From the NCBI GenBank assembly GCA_027923505.1, contig BROI01000014.1, forward strand, positions 620,001 to 684,000: 64,000 nt of DNA, in the 5' to 3' direction. The DNA is from Mayamaea pseudoterrestris. Taxonomy: Eukaryota > Bacillariophyta > Bacillariophyceae > Sellaphorales > Sellaphoraceae. Below are positions 31,904 through 41,400 of this stretch, in pieces. A program made the position numbers and the translations under genes. Within the stretch, counting starts at the first letter, position 1; every line of letters starts with the position of its first letter. The notes beneath the pieces were generated by a model. That model did no database searches. It saw only the letters and a list, made by a program, of their open reading frames with translations, and was not told the origin of the DNA.

Positions 31904-32078
31904 GTAACTGCTAACTGCAATCAAGTATAGAAATAAAGAATCCAAAAAATCTAGCTGTGCACTTCTGTAGTTCTACCGGTAGCATGGCAGAGAGCTACAA
32001 CAAGAATAAGCATTAGGTCGGTGTCGCTAAAGTGTTGTGTATTTATTTTATTAAATTCGTTGCAGCTAAAAGAGCAAT

Positions 32079-32654
32079 TTACTTCTTCTTGCCACCGCCA
32101 ATCTTGAATGCCTCTGGAAGCTTGTTGTCCTCAATCCGGGCTCCAGAGTAGTCGTACTTGGTCTTCGCCATGCGGTGTCCGAGATTGGGTGCCTTGAGCC
32201 AGCTTCCGCCCTCGCTGGTTCCTCGCTTCAAGTAGAACTGTGTAAAATCCTCGAATTTAAATGCCTTCTTGACATTCTTTTGGTAGTTCTCCGACTTCTT
32301 CTTTTCGTCTTGTGCCCGGACCTTTGCGTACTCGGCAGCACTCAAGCCAGCTGGGATGTACGACTTGGTGCCGATGGCTCCAGTCTTGATGTTCTTGCCA
32401 CTGCGAGCACCATATGTGTTCTGGTCCTTCTTAGGAGTCCAGAGATCCATGTTTGCAATCTGTAATACGAAGAAAGCAAGTGTAAGTCTTGGTCGAGGTT
32501 CAACTTGGGAAACTACCTACATGAATGAAAGCATCAAGGCGCAACGTACGTCGTCGAAAAGGGCATTCATCGCAGTGCTCTGCTTCGGCTGGGCGGCCGG
32601 AGCGAAAGCGGAGGCAACTGATAGGGAAGCGACGAGGACGGCGGCGAACTTCAT
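32079..32654 (-). CDS. Small plastid-targeted protein of unknown function
   Basis: Exons 32654-32550 and 32459-32079 (GTACGT...TTACAG, 90 nt), 161 aa. The first exon is a textbook diatom plastid signal: MKFAAVLVASLSVASAFAPA, with the ASAFAP motif. The mature protein (about 140 aa) is basic, Lys/Tyr/Gly-rich (NVKKAFKFEDFTQFYLKRG, then 'KAPNLGHRMAKTKYDYSG') and has no membrane helix. I do not recognise the family. Size, targeting and charge would fit a thylakoid-associated or ribosome-associated protein, but this is speculation. Confidence 0.8.
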
Positions 32655-33207
32655 GGTGAGATGCTTGAATAGATCGTCAAGAATGGTCGACTTGGCAAAG
32701 CCGCGAGCACGACGTTGCGTGCGTCTCGCAGGTTGAGGCGTATCTTTGCGCGCAAACTCCGGCACTCCGGGTTTATTATGAACGAGTTTAGCTACCCTGA
32801 CGGAGGGCACTATGAAAACACGTTTGGAGCATAACGTAACGTCTGTCTCAGTGTTTCATTAGCGTAGCTGGACGCTATACTGTTATTTGAGTCGTCGGTA
32901 ACGGAGAGAAGTAATCGCAATAGGTGCTCAGACTTCCCTTGCCCCTTCATTTGAAAGGAGAAAATCATGTGTACCATTCTAAACCTTTCCTGATCAAGTG
33001 CATGGCACATACCAGTACATACTGTATTGAAAAGGGTGGTACAGTTGGCAGACCACTCCAGGGCCTACCGGTAAGTAGCTATGCAAAGACACTTTAATAA
33101 AGTGGTGCCAAGGCCCCTAGAATGGGGAAGACTATAGCTTATTGAATTGAAACCTGCTAGACGGCAGCGCACTACCTGGTAGGAAATCATAAATGCCATA
33201 TCATAGG
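32655..33207. other. Intergenic with several small palindromes
   Basis: 553 bp between two minus-strand genes. Holds TACCGGTA (33066-33073), CACTTTA-A-TAAAGTG (about 33090-33104) and CTACC-T-GGTAG (about 33172-33182). No ORF with protein-like composition. The right part should be the 3' UTR of the next gene. Confidence 0.4.
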
Positions 33208-33702
33208 TTACTCCGAAGTGGCCAGTGAAACAGGTTGCGAGAGGGTTCGACGATGAAAGGCGTAGAATGTGCGCCTTCGAACGAGGTGCGGGTCGTTCCG
33301 TCTCCTTTGTTCTTCCTCGACGTAGCTTGCAAAGTGCTTCCGCTCCTGCGTATAAACAATCGAAATAGTCAGATTATGTAGAGCCATGCATGCGTGCAGT
33401 GCAGTCTAATAGGGATAAAACGAACGTTTCCTTTCCAACCAAACGACCGACAAAATGCTCGGCATTCATCCCAAACAACTGTGATTGTGACGTACGTTTT
33501 CATCTCGTATTTTATCAACACTGCTCCATCCCAATGTAAAAGAGCTTATGGCCAACACTCCGAGAAAGTATGGAAATCGATCCGGAGTAAAGACGGACTT
33601 CTTGAACGTTTGCTGAGCAACGTCTGTCCCTGCCTTGACAGTGCTCAAGCCGCTGTGGACGGAGCTCAAAAAGCGCACAGCTCGAGTCACCGGGGAAGCC
33701 AT
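33208..33702 (-). CDS. Small single-membrane-helix protein, probably mitochondrial
   Basis: Exons 33702-33496 and 33345-33208 (GTACGT...ACGCAG, 150 nt), 114 aa; not obvious without splicing. The N-terminus (MASPVTRAVRFLSSVHSG) is basic and amphipathic like a mitochondrial presequence. One helix follows (FPYFLGVLAISSFTLGW), then a charged C-terminus (KHFASYVEEEQRRRNDPHL) ending SLATSE. Layout resembles one-helix accessory subunits of respiratory complexes, but I cannot assign a family. The clean phase-0 join and in-frame stop support the model. Confidence 0.6.
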
Positions 33703-34631
33703 GTCAACAGATTAGTTGCGTCCTTGCACAAAGAGAGTATATATATGATGGGGACGAGTGTTGATGGAGTGAGATGTGTCATGTTTCGAATCGTCGACGC
33801 GACGGCCATTGGCATCGACAGGGCGAAGATGATGACGTCGAGCGCGTCATTCCCACTTTGAGACTCATGAAAACGAAACGCACATGGCGTGAATCGGTGG
33901 ATTAGAACAGCCGGTTCATCGACACCCTACAACCGCGAATGGAACGGCAAGTTGCGACGAATGTGTTGAAGTTCCGCCAGCGCAGAAAGTCGGAGAAATG
34001 GCAGGACGAGACAATTGATAGGGCCACACTTACGTCAGTTGTTTGATCGGGGTCACGTTGTTTTCAGTGTACTCTGTACCTTATACAGATGATGACTGAT
34101 TCAAAACCACGTATCGGTATGATACGCAAACCTTATCATGTGTCAATTCTTTGCCTCCCGTGGACACGAGCAGGTCCATGCCTTCGGTACACCTCGATCC
34201 ATACTCAGAACTCCCTCGGCTGCCAACGCTTTTTCTTTGTGACTCCTCGGAGCTTGACCGTACGTCTTCTTTCCGCTTAAGCCTCCGAAGTTCGGCGCCA
34301 GATCCGGGGTCCTTGTGCTTGTGACTTGTGATTCTCGATCGGTTCACAACTCGTTGAGGGAGTCGTTTGGCCGAGCACTTGTACTTATATAGACCATTCT
34401 TCTCACGCCTCTTTGCTGGCTTTGAGCAAGCTAACGTTGCAATATCGATTAGCATCTAGATACTTGATACAAGACGCAAGATAAAGGTAAGTCAATTGAA
34501 GTCACGGACCGAAGAAAGCCTGCGAGCGTCGTGCTCCGAAACGCACACCAGGCACCCGGAAACTTCACAAGTGCCACAACTAACGATCCACACAAAATTC
34601 CCCCGCTCGCTGCATTCTCACAGGCAACGAG
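33703..34631. other. Long divergent intergenic region
   Basis: 929 bp between divergent starts. A TATATAG lies near 34387. The right end carries a probable 5'-UTR intron listed separately. A 124-codon minus-strand frame (34081-34455) is low-complexity basic and not accepted. Confidence 0.4.
34487..34623 (+). other. Probable 5'-UTR intron of the polyQ gene
   Basis: AAAG|GTAAGT at 34483-34492 and TCTCACAG|G ending at 34623, eight bases before the ATG, give a 137-nt GT-AG intron in the leader. A TATA-like box sits about 100 bp upstream. Not tested against transcripts. Confidence 0.5.
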
Positions 34632-34774
34632 ATGAACAATAACAACCACCAAGCCGGCAGCAGCGCCGATCAATCGGCTCTCTCCTTGCTTGTCAACGCG
34701 GCGGAAGGTAGCCGCGATGCTCGTTCGCAGCAGGAGAGTATGCAGCAACATCACCAGCAGCAACAGCACCTCCA

Positions 34775-34813
<39 letters not shown>

Positions 34814-36635
34814 ATCCTTCGCCAACCAGCTACGCCAGCAAAGCCTTGGTCGTGATCAAGGCTTGTCACTGGAGGAGCAGTTGCTGCTGCAGCAGCAGCT
34901 GCAAGGTGCTTCCTTTGGCGGCGGAGGAGGAGGTTCCATGAACCTTTTGAACCAGCTGCGCGAGCAGAATCTGTTTAGTCAGTACGGGCAGCAGCAACAA
35001 CATCAGCAGCAGCAACAGCAACAACTTGCAATGCTACTTGGGCTAGGAGGTGGACAAGGTTTGGGAGGAGGGCATTCAGCTGATGTTCATTCGGCACTGG
35101 CGGCTCAGTTGCGCCAGCAGGCGCAGCAGCAACAGCAGCAGCAGCCGCAGTTCACATCGGCTGATTTGTTGGCGTTGAGTCGGTCGGGTGGACTTGGAGG
35201 GCTCTCTGGAATTCTTGGAAACGGAGGAGGCCTTGGAGCAGGTGGCGCGAGCAGCTTTGCCACTGAACTAGAAGGGTTACAGAGGTTGGAAGAGTTGGAG
35301 CGTCGTCAGCGACTCTTGGCCGCAGCAGCGGCTGGAAACGGAGGTTTGCCGCAAGGTCCAGTTGGGATTGGCAGCATGGTTCGAAACGAGCATATTGATC
35401 CAAATGGGTCGCCCATGTTGATGCCAAAGATGAATCCAGAAGATTCCCGTCCTCCTGTTCCCACACGTCCCATTTCGTCAGTCAACGTTGGGTCGGCCCG
35501 TAAGAAACTTCCTGGCGCGGACCTTGTCGGCGGCGTCATGAAACCTTCGTCGAACGGCGGCCTTGGTGCAATCGCGTCTGCCGATGACAACAAGGAAGAG
35601 TTGGAAAAGGCTCCTGGATCAGTCATTGTCCCATGTCGTGCCCGTGGCATGGTACGTTGGACATGTTCTGCCTTGAGTGATGATTACGTACCAATTTGCG
35701 CGTATGTTAACCAAGTTGCATTCCCTTTTTTACAGCCCATGGACCACAACTTTAAAACAGCTTACTTTGTAATTCCCGAGAACGTCAAGCATGGCGAGGA
35801 GCTCATTTGCTCGTATTTTGCCTGCCGCAACGCTGGGATCAAGTTTCGCTATTGCTCGCACTGCAAGGTCCCCGTCGCGAAACGTAACTTTCGTAAGCGT
35901 CACAAGCATGGTGGCCAAGATGTTGCTCAGCTTCCGGGCGAAGATTCGGATGGCGAAGAAGAGATGGCTGCTGTCAAGAAGGGAATTCCCTCACAGATCA
36001 TGGCCGGTCACAAGGGCGAAGAGGTCGAGGCAGATGGCATTTCGTCGCAGAGCACCGACTCCAACCAGGGCAAAGCCGTAGGTCTGGCTCATTCAGCCGT
36101 TCGAAACTTTGGGAACTCCAAGAAGCAGGCGGCCGCTGCTATGGCTATGCCAGTTCCACTTGCCAAAGATATGGGTTCGCGCAAGGCAACTTCGGAACGC
36201 GAGATGCGTTGGTTGACTCTTTTGACGAGGCGCCCGGCAACGAAGGACGGCGACGCCATGTCTGGGTGGTTGATGGAAGTACTGGCGGTGAGTGATCTTG
36301 ACACGCCGCTCCAGCAGCCTGGTCAAGAAGGCGACGCTGTTCTCGTTTCGGAAGAGCCCAACAAGCTGCCCGCCGTTCCTGCGAAAGAGGATGTCGACAC
36401 TGCATCTAGCGAGGAATACAACTCGTCCAGTGATGAATCGTCTAACAAGCTGCAGGAGAAGCCAACGTCGTTTGATGAAGTGGCCAGAAAGCGTCCGACG
36501 GAAATGATTGACGATGCAGTGGGCGCGCCTCCGCCGTCGGGTGAAGGCAGCAACTTTGCCAGTGGCAGTTTTGCCGCTTGGAAGGAGCGAAAGAAACAGA
36601 AGAAGCAAGACAAATCTGGCTCTGATGAGGCTTAG
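34632..36635 (+). CDS. PolyQ protein with a conserved-looking Cys/His domain
   Basis: Best model: exons 34632-35651 and 35736-36635 (GTACGT...TTACAG, 84 nt), 639 aa. Residues 1-180 are very Gln-rich, with pure Q runs encoded by mixed CAG/CAA near 34750-34815. Gly-rich patches follow. After the join comes a compact domain (RGMPMDHNFKTAYFVIPENV) with C-x4-C ... C-x2-C (CSYFACRN; YCSHCKV) and a basic RNFRKRHKHG. This could bind zinc. The C-terminal 250 residues are disordered, acidic and Lys-rich. No signal peptide; a nuclear regulator is plausible. The intron is a multiple of three with no stop, so retention would add 28 residues (667 aa). Family not recognised. Confidence 0.75.
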
Positions 36636-36784
36636 TGCTGCTAAAACTGAGAAGTGGGGCAGCGTTTGGAACGTTGATTGCTATGCTCCCTTTATGCGTG
36701 TAGAATGATTGGTGATATTAAAAAGGAAGTTATCAAGGTACACTCGTTAAATTTTTTATTTATTGCATTTTACCTGCAAGCTCA

Positions 36785-37618
36785 TCATTCACGTAGAGAG
36801 CTGAGGAATATAAAATCATTACCAAGTCGATGAGACGTGGATTTAGCCGACAAGTCCAGTGGCCGAGCTCCGTACATCGGCGCAATTCCATGGCTTAATA
36901 ATTTAGGAGCGACCGTAACACAAAGTACATCCACCAAATTATTGTTGAATAGACTTGAGATGACTTGAGCGCCTCCTTCCACCATTAGCGTCTTGATGTC
37001 ATGGCGAAGCCACAGCTGAGCGAGCGCCTCCTTGATGTCGATTCTTCCGTCGGGCCCGCAAGGACACGGACAAAGTCGGACATTCGCCGGGAGAATGCTC
37101 ATAGAGTCAGCCGCTTGCTGACTGCAGCATACAATAAGACTCTCTACCCTCAGACATTCTTTCATTGATCTTAAAGAATGGAGGTTTGAATCGAGAGCGA
37201 CTGGAATTGGTTGTTGACGAGCTACACTTGAATGCGGATTCCAGAGTCGATTGTTTAGTCTTGGATTGTCCAAAGCAAGAGTTCTTCCTCCTATTAGTAT
37301 ACCGTCATGTAAAGAACGAATCGCATGTGTCAAGCGCATTGATTCTTCGCCGCTGAGTGGATAGTTGCTCGTCGTCTCAGATTTGGACGCATCCTTGAAA
37401 GGAGCCAACATTCCATTCAAGCTTTGAGCGAATGAGACTGTGATGATAGGAAGTGTGTTTTCGTTTCGTTCATTGGCGACAAGCTTATGCATGTTCTTCA
37501 TCTGATCAAGAATGTCGTCAATAGTGCGATCGCAGCAGCTGCTTCTCGGGTCGACAGCTTCGGCCATTGTGATATGACACACACCGAGAAATAGAAAGAT
37601 CAATATGACGCCAGACAT
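36785..37618 (-). CDS. RibD C-terminal-type riboflavin biosynthesis reductase
   Basis: 277 aa from the ATG at 37618 (frame is open upstream but without ATG). Signal peptide MSGVILIFLFLGVCHITMA, so probably secreted into the ER and perhaps routed to the plastid; no clear ASAFAP motif. The dihydrofolate-reductase-like fold shows ITVSFAQSLNGMLA, HDGILIGGRTLALDNPRLNN and TLMVEGGAQVISSLF, all markers of 5-amino-6-(5-phosphoribosylamino)uracil reductase. The deaminase half found in bacterial RibD is absent, as in fungal RIB7 and some plant proteins. NADPH-dependent. Substrate order (before or after deamination) cannot be told. Confidence 0.82.
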   Translation of the reverse strand: MSGVILIFLFLGVCHITMAEAVDPRSSCCDRTIDDILDQMKNMHKLVANERNENTLPIITVSFAQSLNGMLAPFKDASKSETTSNYPLSGEESMRLTHAIRSLHDGILIGGRTLALDNPRLNNRLWNPHSSVARQQPIPVALDSNLHSLRSMKECLRVESLIVCCSQQAADSMSILPANVRLCPCPCGPDGRIDIKEALAQLWLRHDIKTLMVEGGAQVISSLFNNNLVDVLCVTVAPKLLSHGIAPMYGARPLDLSAKSTSHRLGNDFIFLSSLRE

Positions 37619-38456
37619 TCTGCAGGCCAACTGGATACATAGTGGATCATGGTAACACCAATTTTGCAACTGCTTTGATACCGGAAAGCGTACTTGTATC
37701 GATTGATTGATTACTGTACAACAACATCATGCTTGCTGATGTCGAAACCAATAAAGGTCGCGCGATTGGAGAAGATTGTCGCACAGGTTTTAGCGATTAT
37801 GGAAAGCTATCAATGCCTTGACATTCAAACGCCCATAAAACATGCCATGTATACACCCAAATCATGCCAGAATGGTGCCAACATCATTATTCTGTCTGCG
37901 CTACATGATAGTATGCATGATGGGTGCCCTGGTAGACTGCAATGTGATTGGTGACAAGTTGTCACCAGTCTCAGCCTGCAGATGCCGTGACATTCAATTG
38001 CCCATAAAACATGCCATGTATACACCCAAATCATACCAGAATGCTGCCACCATCATTGTTCCGTCTGCGCTACAAGATGTTATGCTTGGTGGCTGCCCTA
38101 GTAGACTGCAATTTGATTGGTGACAAGATGTCACCAGTCTCAGCCCACAGATGCCATGACATTCAGACGCCCCCTACAGCAAGCCCGGTAGGTGCCCAAA
38201 TTACACCAGAATGGTGCCAACATCATTTCTCAGGCTGCGCTACAAGATTGTAGGCATGGCTGGTGTCTCAGGGGATGGCAATGTATTTGGTGACAACTTG
38301 TCACCAGTCTCAGCCCGCATATGCCATAACATTCAGACACACCTACAGCAAGCCCGGTAGGTGCCCAAATTACACCAGAATAGTGCCAACATCATTATTC
38401 AGGCTGCGCTACAAGATGGTAGGCTTGGCTGGCGTCTCAGGGGATGGCAATGTATT

Positions 38457-38475
38457 TGGTGACAACTTGTCACCA
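38457..38475. repeat. 19-nt palindrome present in each satellite unit (example)
   Basis: TGGTGACAACTTGTCACCA: two 9-bp arms around one base. Found at the same place in nearly every unit, including the diverged first one (37949-37967, centre base G instead of C). It is lost only in the last unit. Looks like a dimeric protein-binding site or a hairpin in a transcript. Confidence 0.85.
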
Positions 38476-41400
38476 GTCTCAGCCCGCAGATGCCATGACA
38501 TTCAGACACACCTACAGCAGGCCCTGTAGGTGCCCAAATTACACCAGACTGGTGCCAACATCATTTTTGAGGCTGCGCTACAAGATGGTAGGCTTGGCTG
38601 GTGGGTCTCAGGGGATGGCAATGGATTTGGTGTCAACTTGTCACCCGTCTCAGCCCGCATATGCCATAACATTCAGACACACCTACAGCAAGCCCGGTAG
38701 GTGCCCAAATTACACCAGAATGGTGCCAACATCGTTATTCAGGCTGCGCTACAAGATGGTAGGCTTGGCTAGTGTCTCAGGGGATGGCAATGGATTTGGT
38801 GACAACTTGTCACCAGTCTCAGCCTGCAGATGCCATGACATTCAAACGCCCCTACAGCAAGCCCTGTAGGTGCCCAAATTACACCAGAATGGTGCCAACA
38901 TCATTATTCAGGCTGCGCTACAAGATGGTAGGCTTGGCTGGTGTCTCAGGGGATGGCAATGTATTTGGTGACAACTTGTCACCAGTCACAGCCCGCAGAT
39001 GCCATAACATTCAGACGCCCCTACAGCAGGCCCGGTAGGTGCCCAAATTACACCAGAATGGTGCCAACATCATTATTCAGGCTGAGCTACAAGATGGTAG
39101 GCTTGGCTGGTGTCTCAGGGGATGGCAATGTATTTGGTGACAACTTGTCACCAGTCACAGCCCGCAGATGCCATAACATTCAGACGCCCCTACAGCAAGC
39201 CCGGTAGGTGCCCAAATTACACCAGAATGGTGCCAACATCATTATTCAGGCTGCGCTACAAGATGGTAGGCTTGGCTGGTGTCTCAGGGGATGGCAATGT
39301 ATTTGGTGACAACTTGTCACCAGTCACAGCCCGCAGATGCCATAACATTCAGACGCCCCTACAGCAGGCCCGGTAGGTGCCCAAATTACACCAGAATGGT
39401 GCCAACATCGTTATTCAGGCTGCGCTACAAGATGGTAGGCATGGCTGGTGTCTCAGGGGATGGCAATGTATTTGGTGACAACTTGTCACCAGTCTCAGCC
39501 CGCAGATGCCATGACATTCAGACACACCTACAGCAGGCCCGGTAGGTGCCCAAATTACACCAGAATGGTGCCAACATCATTATTATGGCTGCGCTACAAG
39601 ATGGTAGGCTTGGCTGGTGTCTCAGGGGATGATAATGTATTTGGTGACAACTTGTCACCAGTCTCAGCCCGCAGATGCCATGACATTCAGACACACCTAC
39701 AGCAGGCCCTGTAGGTGCCCAAATTACACCAGAATGGTGCCAACATCATTTCTCAGGCTGCGCTACAAGATGGTAGGCATGGCTGGTGTCTCAGGGGATG
39801 GCAATGTATTTGGTGACAACTTGTCACCAGTCACAGCCCGCAGATGCCATAACATTCAGACGCCCCTACAGCAGGCCCGGTAGGTGCCCAAATTACACCA
39901 GAATGGTGCCAACATCATTATTCAGGCTGAGCTACAAGATGGTAGGCTTGGCTGGTGTCTCAGGGGATGGCAATGTATTTGGTGACAACTTGTCACCAGT
40001 CTCAGCCCGCAGATGCCATGACATTCAGACACACCTACAGCAAGCCCGGTAGGTGCCCAAATTACACCAGAATAGTGCCAACATCATTTTTCAGGCTGCG
40101 CTACAAGATGGTAGGCTTGGCTGGCGTCTCAGGGGATGGCAATGTATTTGGTGACAACTTGTCACCAGTCTCAGCCCGCAGATGCCATGACATTCAGACA
40201 CACCTACAGCAGGCCCTGTAGGTGCCCAAATTACACCAGAATGGTGCCAACATCATTTTTGAGGCTGCGCTACAAGATGGTAGGCTTGGCTGGTGTCTCA
40301 GGGGATGGCAATGTATTTGGTGACAACTTGTCACCAGTCTCAGCCTGCAGATGCCATGACATTCAGACACACCTACAGCAAGCCCGGTAGGTGCCCAAAT
40401 TACACCAGAATGGTGCCAACATCATTATTCAGGCTGCGCTACAAGATGGTAGGCTTGGCTGGTGTCTCAGGGGATGGCAATGTATTTGGTGACAACTTGT
40501 CACCAGTCTCAGCCTGCAGATGCCATGACATTCAAACGCCCCTACAGCAAGCCCTGTAGGTGCCCAAATTACACCAGAATGGTGCCAACATCATTATTCA
40601 GGCTGCGCTACAAGATGGTAGGCTTGGCTGGTGTCTCAGGGGATGGCAATGTATTTGGTGACAACTTGTCACCAGTCACAGCCCGCAGATGCCATAACAT
40701 TCAGACGCCCCTACAGCAGGCCCGGTAGGTGCCCAAATTACACCAGAATGGTGCCAACATCATTATTCAGGCTGAGCTACAAGATGGTAGGCTTGGCTGG
40801 TGTCTCAGGGGATGGCAATGTATTTGGTGACAACTTGTCACCAGTCTCAGCCCGCAGATGCCATGACATTCAGACACACCTACAGCAGGCCCGGTAGGTG
40901 CCCAAATTACACCAGAATGGTGCCAACATCATTTCTCAGGTTGCGCTACAAGATGGTAGGCTTGGCTGGTGTCTCAGGGGATGGCAATGTATTTGGTGAC
41001 AACTTGTCACCAGTCTCAGCCTGCAGATGCCATGACATTCAAACGCCCCTACAGTGGCCCTGTAGGTGCCCAAATTACACCAGAATGGTGCCAACGTCAT
41101 TATTCAGGCTGCGCTACAAGATGGTAGGCTTGGCTGGTGTCTCAGGGGATGGCAATGTATTTGGTGACAACTTGTCACCAGTCTCAGCCCGCATATGCCA
41201 TAATATTCAGACGCCCCTACAGCAAGCCCGGTAGGCGCCCAAATTTCACCAGAATGGTGCCAACATCATTATTCAGGCTGCGCTACAAGATGGTAGGCTT
41301 GGCTGGTGTCTCAGGGGATGACAATGTATTTGGTGACAACTTGTCACCAGTCTCAGCCTCAGATGCCATGACATTCAGACACACCTACAGCAGGCCCTGT

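Noticed and set aside
34081-34455. 124-codon basic minus-strand frame
   Set aside because: Low complexity, no motif, lies over the TATA-like and leader region of the polyQ gene. Kept as unlikely, not excluded.
37619-37669. Longer start for the RibD-C reductase
   Set aside because: The codon at 37669 is TTG; the signal peptide starts with the ATG at 37618.
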